Assembly: GCF_006476045.1 (NCBI RefSeq)
Contig: NZ_SRZY01000011.1
Span: forward strand, 1-64,000
DNA from: Sphingobacterium lumbrici
GTDB taxonomy: Bacteria; Bacteroidota; Bacteroidia; Sphingobacteriales; Sphingobacteriaceae
Reading direction: 5' to 3'
Length of the DNA: 64,000 nt
The number at the start of each line of letters is the position of its first letter. Within the stretch, counting starts at the first letter, position 1. The position numbers were made by a program, and so were the translations under genes. The notes under the pieces were generated by a model. The model saw only the letters and a program-made list of their open reading frames with translations. It was not told the DNA's origin and did not search any database. Below, piece by piece: positions 26,101 through 33,364 of this stretch.

Positions 26101-27959
26101 ACGAAAACAAAGTTCAGCAAATTCACATCGTTGGCGAATACGCAAAGAAAATGATTGAGGACTACAAAAGTGCTTTGCAGTTTGTAGAAGATTATTTTCA
26201 CTTAAACTATTCTTCGTTTCTACACAGATATTTTCCGGGCAGTCGTCAAAATGAAATCAAACGAAACATTACACCTGCCAAATTCAGACAACTTTTTGGA
26301 GAACTTTCGCCAACGCAATTAAAAATCATAAACGATAACGAAACAAAGCACATTGTTGTTGCTGCGGGTCCGGGAAGCGGAAAAACAAGGGTTTTGGTTC
26401 ACAAATTGGCTTCATTGCTTTTAATGGAAGATGTGAAACACGAACAGTTACTTATGATTACGTTTTCAAGAGCAGCAGCAACCGAATTTAAAAAACGTTT
26501 GCTTAAACTAATTGGAAACGCAGCAAACTATATTGAAATAAAAACTTTCCATTCTTACTGTTTTGATTTGTTAGGCAAAGTCGGAAGTTTGGAAAAATCA
26601 GACGAAATTCTAAAAAAGACTGTTCAGAAAATAAAGAATAACGAAGTTGAAGCAAGCCGAATAACAAAAACCGTTTTGGTAATTGATGAAGCACAAGATA
26701 TGGACAAAGACGAGTTTGGTTTGATTAGTGCTTTGATGGAACAAAACGAAGAAATGCGCGTAATTGCCGTTGGCGATGACGACCAAAACATTTATGAATT
26801 TAGAGGTGCAAGTTCAAAACATCTTGAACAATTCATTCGTGAAAACAAAGCAGTCAAACACGAATTGGTAGAGAATTACCGAAGCAAAAGCAACCTTGTT
26901 GATTTTACAAATCAATTTGTAAGACGTATTTCTTCCCGACTAAAACAAACGCCAATCATTGCAAAGCAAAATGACAATGGACAAATTAAAATCGTGCGTT
27001 ATCAAAGTGGAAACCTCATCAACCCACTTGTGCAAGACATTCTCACAACAGGACTTTCGGGAACAACTTGCGTTTTGACAAAGACAAATGAAGAAGCATT
27101 ACAAATTACAGGATTGCTTTTAAAAAATGATGTGCAAGCAAAATTGATTCAATCAAATGACGGTTTCAGTTTATACAATCTGAATGAAGTCAGATATTTT
27201 TTAAATCAGTTGAGTTTGACCGATGATGTTTATACAATAAGTGATGAAATTTGGTTAAACGCAAAACGTGAAGTTGTAAACAAATATCGCTACAGCACCA
27301 AATTGGAAATTTTAGGAAACATCATCAAAGAATTTGAAGCATCAAATCCCAAAAGGAAATATAAATCGGATTTAGAAGTTTTCATTCGTGAATCCAAGTT
27401 AGAGGATTTCTTCAACGAAAATGGCGAGACAATTTTCGTTTCAACAATTCACAAAGCAAAAGGAAAAGAATTTGACAATGTTTTTCTAATGCTTGAAAAC
27501 TTCAATCCCGCAACAGACGAAGCTAAACGATTATTGTATGTTGCTATGACAAGGGCAAAAAGAAATTTTACCATTCATTTAAACTCAAACTTTCTTGACA
27601 ACATTGCAGCAGAGAACTTGGAACGAATTGAAAACAGAGAAAATCATTTACCCCCAAACGAATTGGCAATGCATCTAAGTTTAAAAGACGTTTGGTTGGA
27701 TTATTTCATAACCCGACAAAATTTGATTTGTCAACTAACAAGTGGAGATATGTTGACTTTAAGCGGAGATGAATGTTTGAATAAAAACGGAAAATCCGTT
27801 TTAAAATTCTCAAAGCAATTTGTTGGACAAATTGAAAATATGAAAAACTATGAATTAAAAAGTGCTAAAGTGAATTTTATTGTTTATTGGAAAAAAGAAG
27901 AAACAGAACAAGAAGTGAAAATTATTTTACCCGAACTTTATTTTGAAAGAAAAAAATAA
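23151..27959 (+). CDS. DEDD exonuclease-RecQ-UvrD helicase fusion (cassette 4)
   Basis: A 1602-aa protein joining three machines. Residues 1-150 are a DnaQ-like 3'-5' exonuclease domain (FIDTEIEP and GHNIFNHD). Residues about 260-640 are a RecQ-type helicase: FPTGGGKS (about 288), DEAHCFSSWGQDFR (about 392), AFGMGVDK (about 553), QEAGRAGRD (about 580). After a helical linker, residues about 1055-1520 are a UvrD/Rep helicase: GPGSGKTR (about 1073), VIDEAQDMD (about 1178), GDDDQNIYEFRGA (about 1208), STIHKAKGKEFDNVF (about 1430). Two helicases of different superfamilies plus a nuclease suggest processing of foreign or replicating DNA. It is coupled to AbiE. Confidence 0.9.
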   Translation: MNSITFIDTEIEPKSGKILDIGSVKDNGSSFHKTSIAEFIQFLNGTQFICGHNIFNHDIKYIGKALNDAGINSANIIDSLFLSPLLFPTKPYHSLLKDDKLQSEDTNNPLNDSIKAKDLLNDEIATFKQTDDTLKQIFYLLLNDKKEFSAFFRYIAYNSTSTDIERLIRKKFKNELCEQVDLAKIISEKPIELAYCLSLINSFVQYKKIHSITPPWVLKNYPEVERIMFRLRNKPCVSGCEYCNSVLDAHKGLKRFFGFDSYRSYGGEPLQEKAVKAAIDNKSILAVFPTGGGKSITFQVPALMSGETSKGLTIVISPLQSLMKDQVDNLEKVGITDAVTINGLLDPIERAKSFERVEDGSASILYISPELLRSKTIEKLVLGRKIARFVIDEAHCFSSWGQDFRVDYLYIGDFIKSIQEKKNLEDGIPVSCFTATAKQKVIEDIRDYFREKLSLNLELFTSIASRTNLQYKVFEKADEEEKYQAARDLIEEKNCPTIIYVSRTRKAYTLAERLKEDGFSAKPYHGKMDKQEKSENQDSFINGETQIMVATSAFGMGVDKKDVGMVIHYEISDSLENYIQEAGRAGRDENITADCFVLFNEEDLSKHFILLNQTKLSIKEIQQVWKAIKEITRFRSMVSNSALEIARKAGWDDNVVEIETRVTTAIAALEDAGYLKRGQNMPRVFANSILAKNAQEAIDKINASERFVGNQKEKGVRIIKKLFSSKSRKQVSDEAAESRIDYISDHLGIVKEEVINIVNLLREEKILADAKDLTAFIKKGENKNRSFNIVDTFSKIENFLLPIIEEQEKVFHIKELNEQAEEKGLDDISTNKMKAIFNFWAIKNWIKRKGLESKNHVAVLSLHPKELLKEKLEKRHALAKFIVEFLYEKSNVNASEKESTKEEVLVEFSVQELKIAYEESSSLFKVNINIDDIEDTLFYLSRIEAIKIEGGFLVVYNRLTIERTEQDNKKRYTKDDYQKLNQFYENKVQQIHIVGEYAKKMIEDYKSALQFVEDYFHLNYSSFLHRYFPGSRQNEIKRNITPAKFRQLFGELSPTQLKIINDNETKHIVVAAGPGSGKTRVLVHKLASLLLMEDVKHEQLLMITFSRAAATEFKKRLLKLIGNAANYIEIKTFHSYCFDLLGKVGSLEKSDEILKKTVQKIKNNEVEASRITKTVLVIDEAQDMDKDEFGLISALMEQNEEMRVIAVGDDDQNIYEFRGASSKHLEQFIRENKAVKHELVENYRSKSNLVDFTNQFVRRISSRLKQTPIIAKQNDNGQIKIVRYQSGNLINPLVQDILTTGLSGTTCVLTKTNEEALQITGLLLKNDVQAKLIQSNDGFSLYNLNEVRYFLNQLSLTDDVYTISDEIWLNAKREVVNKYRYSTKLEILGNIIKEFEASNPKRKYKSDLEVFIRESKLEDFFNENGETIFVSTIHKAKGKEFDNVFLMLENFNPATDEAKRLLYVAMTRAKRNFTIHLNSNFLDNIAAENLERIENRENHLPPNELAMHLSLKDVWLDYFITRQNLICQLTSGDMLTLSGDECLNKNGKSVLKFSKQFVGQIENMKNYELKSAKVNFIVYWKKEETEQEVKIILPELYFERKK

Positions 27960-27987
27960 CGAATGAGAAACTCCAACAGCCACACAC

Positions 27988-28057
27988 AGGTGTAAGCACA
28001 TTTGCAAACCGCACCAGCCGACACGCAAGACCAAAGTTTGCAAAAGAGCTTCCACCT
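27988..28057. repeat. GCACATTTG/CAAAAGAGC hairpin, copy 4
   Basis: Left arm 27988-28009 (AGGTGTAA-GCACATTTG-CAAAC) pairs with right arm 28036-28057 (GTTTG-CAAAAGAGC-TTCCACCT). The outer flank AGGTG/CACCT is specific to this copy, so base changes on one side are matched on the other. It closes cassette 4, as copy 2 closes cassette 3, and is followed by a similar pyrimidine-rich stretch. Confidence 0.75.
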
Positions 28058-28150
28058 TGCCACCCCGACAAAAATTGAATAAAAATTTCCTTCCCTTCTG
28101 AAAATAAAAAATACGCAGACACTCAAACCAACACGACAGACAGAACGCCA

Positions 28151-28286
28151 GTGCATAACAGCGGTTTGGCGTAATGGGGGCGGACATTCTTCGTATGAAA
28201 ATTTGTGCTAAATTTGAACTGTGTGCTTCGTATCAAGTGTTGTGCTGAAAAGCCCCCACTACGCCAAGCCGCGAACCGTTGGCGGT
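28151..28286 (+). other. attC-like site 4
   Basis: R'' GTGCATAAC (28151-28159) is the exact reverse complement of GTTATGCAC at 20939-20947. Arms: GGTTTGGCGTAATGGGGGC and AGCCCCCACTACGCCAAGCC. R' GTTGGCGGT is at 28278-28286, followed by CATTGTAACGAGCAACCGTG, nearly the same as at attI. Confidence 0.8.
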
Positions 28287-28389
28287 CATTGTAACGAGCA
28301 ACCGTGCTAGAACAACAAACACGAAGGAACAAGTGAAAAACCACTCATCATAATCCTGACAATTTTGAAACATTTAAAGCAAACAAAAG

Positions 28390-28965
28390 ATGATAAAGGA
28401 ATACTTTGAAAGTTTCAAGGTTTTGACAAAGGAAGAAATTGAAACGGTCATTCAGCTTTTTACCCCAAAGAAACTTAACAAGTTTGATTTTTTCGTTCAG
28501 GAAGGGCAACGTTGCACAGAAATCGCATTTATTAAATCGGGGGTTTTCCGTTCCTATTATTTGTCTAACGAAGGAGAAGACATAACCTATTGTTTTAGAT
28601 TTCAGAATGAATTAATGGCTGCCTATTCGTCATTTATAACAGGCGAAGGACGTTTGGAAAATATGCAGGCACTTTCTTCCGCTGAATTATTGGTCATCAA
28701 AAAAAGTGAAATGGAAAAACTAACAAAAAGCCCCAATTGGATAAAGTTTTTGAAAATTATTGCAGAGCAAAATTATCTCGAACTTGAAAAAAGAGTATTT
28801 CAATTACAAAGAGATAACGCAGTACAACGATATACTTTATTATTGGAAAATCAACCTGAATATATACAACAAATTCCCTTACAATACCTGTCCTCTTACT
28901 TAGGAATTACCCAAAGACATTTAAGTAGAATAAGAAAGGAAATAGTTTTTGGACAAATGTCTTGA
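28390..28965 (+). CDS. Crp/Fnr family regulator (cassette 5)
   Basis: A 191-aa protein with an N-terminal cyclic-nucleotide-binding fold (about 25-120: FVQEGQRCTEIAFIKSGVFR) and a C-terminal HTH (about 160-190: LQYLSSYLGITQRHLSRIRK). It lacks the cAMP-binding motif of true Crp, so the ligand is unknown. Bacteroidota have many such short members. The NAD(P)H oxidoreductase gene starts 50 bases downstream, so this regulator may control it. A second member heads cassette 7. Confidence 0.88.
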   Translation: MIKEYFESFKVLTKEEIETVIQLFTPKKLNKFDFFVQEGQRCTEIAFIKSGVFRSYYLSNEGEDITYCFRFQNELMAAYSSFITGEGRLENMQALSSAELLVIKKSEMEKLTKSPNWIKFLKIIAEQNYLELEKRVFQLQRDNAVQRYTLLLENQPEYIQQIPLQYLSSYLGITQRHLSRIRKEIVFGQMS

Positions 28966-29015
28966 TGTAGGGAAAATCCAGCATTTACCTTTGTCCGATA
29001 AATAAAATTAGACAA

Positions 29016-29597
29016 ATGCGAAAAAAAATATTGCTGATAAACGGACATCCTAATGCAGACAGTTTCAACTTTGGATTAGCCAAAGCATATAAAGACGGAG
29101 CAGAAAAATCAGGGGCAGAAATTAAAGAAATCGTTATTGCTGAACTGAGTTTCAATCCAAATTTAAAATTTGGCTACCAGAAAAGAACAGATTTAGAACC
29201 AGACTTACTTGAAGCGTGGGAAAAAATAAAATGGGCAGAACATTTGGTTTGGGTTCACCCTGTTTGGTGGGGCGGTTTTCCTGCAATTATGAAAGGATTT
29301 ATTGACAGGCTTTTTCTTCCCGGATTTACTTTTCAATACAGAGAAAACTCCATTTGGTGGGACAAACTTTTAACAGGAAAAACAGCACACATTATTACGA
29401 CACTTGACCAACCAAGTTGGTATTATCGTTTTGTAAATGGACGGCCAAGTGTAAACCAACTAAAGAAAACAATCTTACAGTTTTGCGGTGTTAAGCCCGT
29501 AAAAGTAACATACATTGAGTTTATCAGAAAATCAGACGAACATAAAAGAAGAAAATGGTTGTCCGAAATTGAAAAACTTGGCGAAAGATTGAAATAG
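29016..29597 (+). CDS. NAD(P)H-dependent flavin oxidoreductase (cassette 5)
   Basis: A 193-aa flavodoxin-like fold protein of the NQO/KefF/MdaB group. It has an N-terminal LLINGHPNADSFNFGLA (FMN phosphate site, about 6-22), VWVHPVWWGGFPAIMKGFID (about 77-96) and LFLPGFTFQY. Such enzymes reduce quinones or electrophiles with NAD(P)H. It lies directly behind a Crp/Fnr regulator, suggesting a stress-response pair carried as a cassette. Confidence 0.88.
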   Translation: MRKKILLINGHPNADSFNFGLAKAYKDGAEKSGAEIKEIVIAELSFNPNLKFGYQKRTDLEPDLLEAWEKIKWAEHLVWVHPVWWGGFPAIMKGFIDRLFLPGFTFQYRENSIWWDKLLTGKTAHIITTLDQPSWYYRFVNGRPSVNQLKKTILQFCGVKPVKVTYIEFIRKSDEHKRRKWLSEIEKLGERLK

Positions 29598-29619
29598 ATT
29601 TACGCTGAATTTCTTTTTG

Positions 29620-29627
29620 TAAATTTG
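29620..29627 (+). promoter_or_regulatory. Putative -7 element for the KilA-N gene
   Basis: TAAATTTG fits TAnnTTTG and lies 18 bases before the ATG at 29646. No clear -33 element was identified. This also argues for the ATG over an upstream in-frame TTG at 29625, which lies inside the element. Confidence 0.45.
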
Positions 29628-29645
29628 CCATTTACAGGAAACAAT

Positions 29646-30464
29646 ATGGCAAAAGGAAGGATTTTACAAGTCAAGGAAGCAACGATAACGGTTATTACAC
29701 AAAACGAAACTGACTTTATCAGTCTGACAGATATGACCGCAGGTTTCAGTGAAGGTAGTGGCTTAATCGGCAAGTGGATAACCAATAAGAACACTTTGGA
29801 ATATTTGGGCGTATGGGAAAACATCAAAAACCCGAATTTTAATTACCCCGAATTCGGGGTAATTAACCAAGAAGCAGGTGTAAACAGGTTTATTATGTCC
29901 GTAGGACAATGGATTGACCGAACAAAAGCAATCGGACTGATAGTAAAAGCAGGTCGTTATGGCGGAACTTATGCCCATAAGGATATTGCATTTCACTTTG
30001 CAATGTGGTTAAGTCCTGAATTTCAGATTTACCTTATCAACGAGTTTCAACGTTTGAAAGACGATGAAAACAACCGATTGAAATTAGAGTGGAACTTACA
30101 ACGGACTTTGGCAAAAGTAAACTACCACATACACACAGACGCAATCAAAGAAAATCTGATACCGCAGGAAATTACTAAACAACAAACAAGTTTTGTTTAC
30201 GCCAACGAAGCCGACTTATTGAACGTTGCCCTTTTTGGAATTACAGCCAAAGAGTGGCGGGACAGCAATTCCGACAAGGACGGAAATATTAGAGATTATG
30301 CAACATTGGAGCAGTTGGTAGTGTTAAGCAATATGGAAAGCATAAACGCATTGCTTATCCGACAAGGCTTGACACAAAGCGAACGACTGACACAACTCAA
30401 CAAAGTTGCCATAACACAAATGAAATCTCTACTTGAAAGCAACGCAATGAAGAAACTGAAATAA
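29646..30464 (+). CDS. KilA-N domain protein (cassette 5)
   Basis: A 272-aa protein with a KilA-N DNA-binding domain at about 10-115: DFISLTDMTAGF, IGKWITNKNTLEYLGVWE, GGTYAHKDIAFHFAMWLSPE, FQIYLINEFQRLK. The last signature is typical of the family. The C-terminal 130 residues are helical (LNVALFGITAKEWRD). KilA-N proteins are common in phages and mobile elements, and their role in bacteria is mostly unknown. A 28-bp perfect palindrome lies within the coding sequence at 29839-29866. The start is chosen from the ATG position behind the promoter. Confidence 0.88.
   Translation: MAKGRILQVKEATITVITQNETDFISLTDMTAGFSEGSGLIGKWITNKNTLEYLGVWENIKNPNFNYPEFGVINQEAGVNRFIMSVGQWIDRTKAIGLIVKAGRYGGTYAHKDIAFHFAMWLSPEFQIYLINEFQRLKDDENNRLKLEWNLQRTLAKVNYHIHTDAIKENLIPQEITKQQTSFVYANEADLLNVALFGITAKEWRDSNSDKDGNIRDYATLEQLVVLSNMESINALLIRQGLTQSERLTQLNKVAITQMKSLLESNAMKKLK
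29839..29866. repeat. 28-bp perfect palindrome inside the KilA-N gene
   Basis: The stretch centred between 29852 and 29853 (core TACCCCGAATTCGGGGTA) is a perfect palindrome over 28 bases. It encodes NYPEFGVIN in the KilA-N domain. A palindrome this long in coding DNA is unlikely by chance and could be an operator for the encoded protein. Confidence 0.75.
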
Positions 30465-30483
30465 GACGGACGAAAAACAACGA

Positions 30484-30510
30484 ACCGCCAACAGGCAAGC
30501 GTAGGACGAC
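30484..30510 (+). other. Collapsed attC-like site 5
   Basis: R'' ACCGCCAAC (30484-30492) is the exact reverse complement of GTTGGCGGT at 28278. The palindrome that should follow is missing, and the next base already belongs to the following cassette head (AGGCAAGCGTAGGACGACAC). The next R'' (GCCTGTAAC, 31285) predicts that the lost head was GTTACAGGC, so the deletion ended between two AC dinucleotides. Confidence 0.65.
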
Positions 30511-30545
30511 ACGACCCGACAATAATAATGAAATTTAAAGCATAA

Positions 30546-31244
30546 ATGACAGAACAAATTGATATAGATTTTGACTTTCGAAAAGACAGTAAATGTGGCG
30601 ACCCTGATACGGACAGTCCAAAATTATATGAAACTCACAAGTTGTTATGGAGTAAAGAATTACCAAACGGAAAAGAATTCATCTTGGAAATTAAAGGAGA
30701 CAGTTATGGAAGATTTCTTTTGAAAAACAACTTTACAATGAATTTGTCAAGCGACAGAATGTGTCCTCATTTTGACGGAAAATATAATAACAAGTTTGAC
30801 GGTTGGCTTTCAGATATTGAAAGAGAAGAACTAAAACATAAGGTGCGGACAATTGGCGGACACATTGTTTTTCCAGCACATAAAAAGAATGGATTTACAA
30901 TTAATCAAGCCAGAGGAGTAAGTAGAATAATTTGTGACAGGTTTGATTTGACATTGGAGTGTATAAGACGTTTTTACAGAGACGAAGAAAGCCCTCTTTC
31001 AAAGACAATTTCAAATTACAAGGACTTTTTTGACTTGTTTGTTGACTTCAAAGGCTATGTTGACTTTTTTCATTTACAAGACTTTGTTGACCAAAACGGA
31101 CAAATTGAATTTTCTCTACCGTTTGACAATTTCAACAGACCACCATTGCCACAGACAATTGACGAGTATAAAAAATATATGGAACATACGTTAGACTTAA
31201 TGAATAACAGAAACCAACGAATATTAAAAGGTATAACAAGTTGA
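30546..31244 (+). CDS. DUF6994-like protein (cassette 6)
   Basis: A 232-aa protein resembling DUF6994 proteins: FDFRKDSKCGDPDTDSPKLY then THKLLWSKELPNGKEF near the N-terminus, SSDRMCPHF (about 70), and ARGVSRIICDRFDLTLECIR (about 120-139). The function is unknown; I recall related proteins as soluble and widespread, often in accessory regions. It is the only gene of cassette 6, whose upstream recombination site has been deleted. Confidence 0.65.
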   Translation: MTEQIDIDFDFRKDSKCGDPDTDSPKLYETHKLLWSKELPNGKEFILEIKGDSYGRFLLKNNFTMNLSSDRMCPHFDGKYNNKFDGWLSDIEREELKHKVRTIGGHIVFPAHKKNGFTINQARGVSRIICDRFDLTLECIRRFYRDEESPLSKTISNYKDFFDLFVDFKGYVDFFHLQDFVDQNGQIEFSLPFDNFNRPPLPQTIDEYKKYMEHTLDLMNNRNQRILKGITS

Positions 31245-31284
31245 CAATATGAAACTTGACAACTTAATGAAAACAAAAACGCCA

Positions 31285-31422
31285 GCCTGTAACAGCCGTT
31301 TTGCAAAAGCAGGGGTTTCGTGCTTCGTAGGACAGGAAAGTGCTAAATTTGAAGTTCAGTTCTTCGTAGGAAGTTCAGTGGTGAAAATCCCTGCCTGCGT
31401 ATAGCTGAGAAACGTTATGGGC
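31285..31422 (+). other. attC-like site 6
   Basis: R'' GCCTGTAAC (31285-31293), left arm CGTTTTGCAAAAGCAGGG, right arm CCCTGCCTGCGTATAGC, and R' GTTATGGGC (31414-31422). The right arm is less complementary than in the other sites (TATAGC in place of a CAAAAC-like end), so this site may be partly degraded or a hybrid. Confidence 0.7.
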
Positions 31423-31463
31423 AACCTTAGACGACACCCCCACAGACCAACGAACACAGGACA

Positions 31464-32045
31464 ATGAGCGACTTTAAAATATTTAAAAATTGGCTGACAC
31501 AAGTTTCCTTTCTGACAGAAAAGGACTGTTCGCTTTTTGAACCCTTTTTAAAGACAAAACAACTTAAAGCGAAAGACTACTTTTTGACCGAAGGAAAAAT
31601 TTGTCACGAAATCGGCTTTATCAATCAAGGCTGTTTCAGAACTTATTACCTTGCAGACGGAAAGGAAATCAACACGCACTTTGCATTTGAAAATGAATTT
31701 GTAACGGACTATGACAGTTTTTTGCAAGAGAAACCAAGCAAATATTTCATTCAGGCTTTGGAAAACGCTGAAATCGTAACATTCAATTTACCCGCTCTGC
31801 AAAATGCCTACAATCAATCCCAAAATTGGGAACGCTTTGGCAGAATGATAGCTGAACAATCTTACAAGCTGACAACCCAACGTGTTGAGAGCTTTTTGTT
31901 TTTAGACGGAGAGCAACGTTACCTTGACTTGCTTAAAAACCAACCTCACATTCTTGACAGAATACCACTTTATCACATTGCCTCTTACTTGGGACTTGAA
32001 CGGGAAAGTCTAAGCCGACTACGAAAAAAAATTGCTGGTAAATAA
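31464..32045 (+). CDS. Crp/Fnr family regulator (cassette 7)
   Basis: A 193-aa protein with a cyclic-nucleotide-binding-like domain (LTEGKICHEIGFINQGCFRT, about 40-59) and a C-terminal HTH (IPLYHIASYLGLERESLSRL, about 168-187). It is clearly related to the cassette 5 regulator at 28390 but not identical. It heads cassette 7 and is followed after about 90 bases by a lipoprotein and a membrane protein that it probably regulates. Confidence 0.88.
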   Translation: MSDFKIFKNWLTQVSFLTEKDCSLFEPFLKTKQLKAKDYFLTEGKICHEIGFINQGCFRTYYLADGKEINTHFAFENEFVTDYDSFLQEKPSKYFIQALENAEIVTFNLPALQNAYNQSQNWERFGRMIAEQSYKLTTQRVESFLFLDGEQRYLDLLKNQPHILDRIPLYHIASYLGLERESLSRLRKKIAGK

Positions 32046-32132
32046 CGATTGTAACATTTGTCAATTTCTTCTTCATTCACCTTTGAGACTTTTGCAGTGT
32101 AAAATTTAATGTTTCACTAAAAAAAATTCAGA

Positions 32133-32765
32133 ATGAAAAAGGTGATTTTTTCCGCTACTGCAATAGCTTTTATGATTTTGGCGAGTTGCAGCACTTCAAA
32201 ACAAGTAACAGTTCCGCTTAACCGTTCCGTTGAGTTGGACGACACCTACACAATTATTTGGAACGGTGTCAGCAAAGCATACCGATACGAAAACGGACAA
32301 TGGTTGCGAGCAGAAAGTTATGATTACCAATTTGACGTTGTTCAAAAACGTTATGACAATCATTGGAAATCCGTTAAATCATTGCACCGTATTCACCCCG
32401 ACTATGACGGCAAAGCGGGTAACAGAGACCAGACAATGTATTTTGAAGTTGCTTACCAAAATCTGATTGACGGAAAAGTGCAAGCAACTATCAATTCATC
32501 GCTTGGCAACGGAACGGGAACAACAGACGCAGAATTTCGTAAATCCGTTTTGATAATGTATGTTCCAAATGCAAGTAAGTTTATGCCGTATAACAAGTTT
32601 AGAATTACGCAAAACTACAACTACGAAGAAGGTGTGCTGACCGAAACTGTTGAACTCATCAAAGAAAAAGACGGCAAAGAAATTCCGTTTATGAAGAACG
32701 AAGAAACCGCTTTGATTTTTATTAAAAGTAAATTGGACAAAGCACCAACAACCTTTAAACACTAA
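32133..32765 (+). CDS. Lipoprotein of unknown function (cassette 7)
   Basis: A 210-aa protein with a lipoprotein signal peptide ending in the lipobox LASC (Cys at about 19), so it is exported and lipid-anchored. The mature part is beta-rich with no family I recognise (QWLRAESYDYQFDVV, YNKFRITQNYNYEEGV). It ends five bases before the membrane protein gene, which suggests joint function at the envelope under control of the Crp/Fnr protein upstream. Confidence 0.75.
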   Translation: MKKVIFSATAIAFMILASCSTSKQVTVPLNRSVELDDTYTIIWNGVSKAYRYENGQWLRAESYDYQFDVVQKRYDNHWKSVKSLHRIHPDYDGKAGNRDQTMYFEVAYQNLIDGKVQATINSSLGNGTGTTDAEFRKSVLIMYVPNASKFMPYNKFRITQNYNYEEGVLTETVELIKEKDGKEIPFMKNEETALIFIKSKLDKAPTTFKH

Positions 32766-32770
32766 CAGCT

Positions 32771-33196
32771 ATGACAAACGAAGCAAGAAAAATAAGCGGT
32801 TACATTTTGCTTTCCGTTCCGACAATCATTTACGGTGGGTATTTTTTGCTCACCGTTTTAAGCGGACAACAGGAACATTTGCAATTAACGGACTTCCAAA
32901 AATCAATGTTCCGTGCAGGACACGCCCACGCAGGTGTTTTGGTCATTCTTGCGTTAGTTGCTCAACTCTTCGCAGACCACGCTTCTTTGTCCAATCGTTG
33001 GAAATGGTTTGCCCGACTTTCATTCCCGATTTCAGCCATTACAATTAGCTTAGGCTTCTTTGCGGCAGCTATCGGCAGACAAATTACCGAACCGACAGGA
33101 CTAATTTTCATTTTGTATGTTGGTATTGCAATACTGACTTTTGGACTTTTGACATTGGGAATTGGACTAATCCGACAGAAGAAAGGCAGCCCATAA
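32771..33196 (+). CDS. Small four-helix membrane protein (cassette 7)
   Basis: A 141-aa protein with four hydrophobic helices (near 8-30, 52-72, 82-102 and 108-133). FRAGHAHAGVLVILAL at the start of helix 2 has paired histidines that could bind a metal or haem; this is only a visual hint. Its TAA stop (33194-33196) lies within the R'' core of the next attC-like site, as with lnu, showing how tightly the cassette is trimmed. Confidence 0.75.
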   Translation: MTNEARKISGYILLSVPTIIYGGYFLLTVLSGQQEHLQLTDFQKSMFRAGHAHAGVLVILALVAQLFADHASLSNRWKWFARLSFPISAITISLGFFAAAIGRQITEPTGLIFILYVGIAILTFGLLTLGIGLIRQKKGSP

Positions 33197-33324
33197 CAGC
33201 GGTTTGGCACAAGCGGGGGTTTAGTGCTTCGTATGACAGTTTTTCGTAAATTTGAGCTTTCGGCTTCGTAGCAAGTTTTGTGGTAAAAATTCCCGCCTGC
33301 GCCAAGCCGCAAACCGTTGGTGGC
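33189..33324 (+). other. attC-like site 7
   Basis: R'' GCCCATAAC (33189-33197) is the exact reverse complement of GTTATGGGC at 31414-31422. Arms: GGTTTGGCACAAGCGGG and CCCGCCTGCGCCAAGCC. R' GTTGGTGGC is at 33316-33324, followed by AAGTGTAAAACGACAC. This is a regular site. Confidence 0.8.
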
Positions 33325-33364
33325 AAGTGTAAAACGACACACCGTTAAAAAAGACAGTTTTAAA

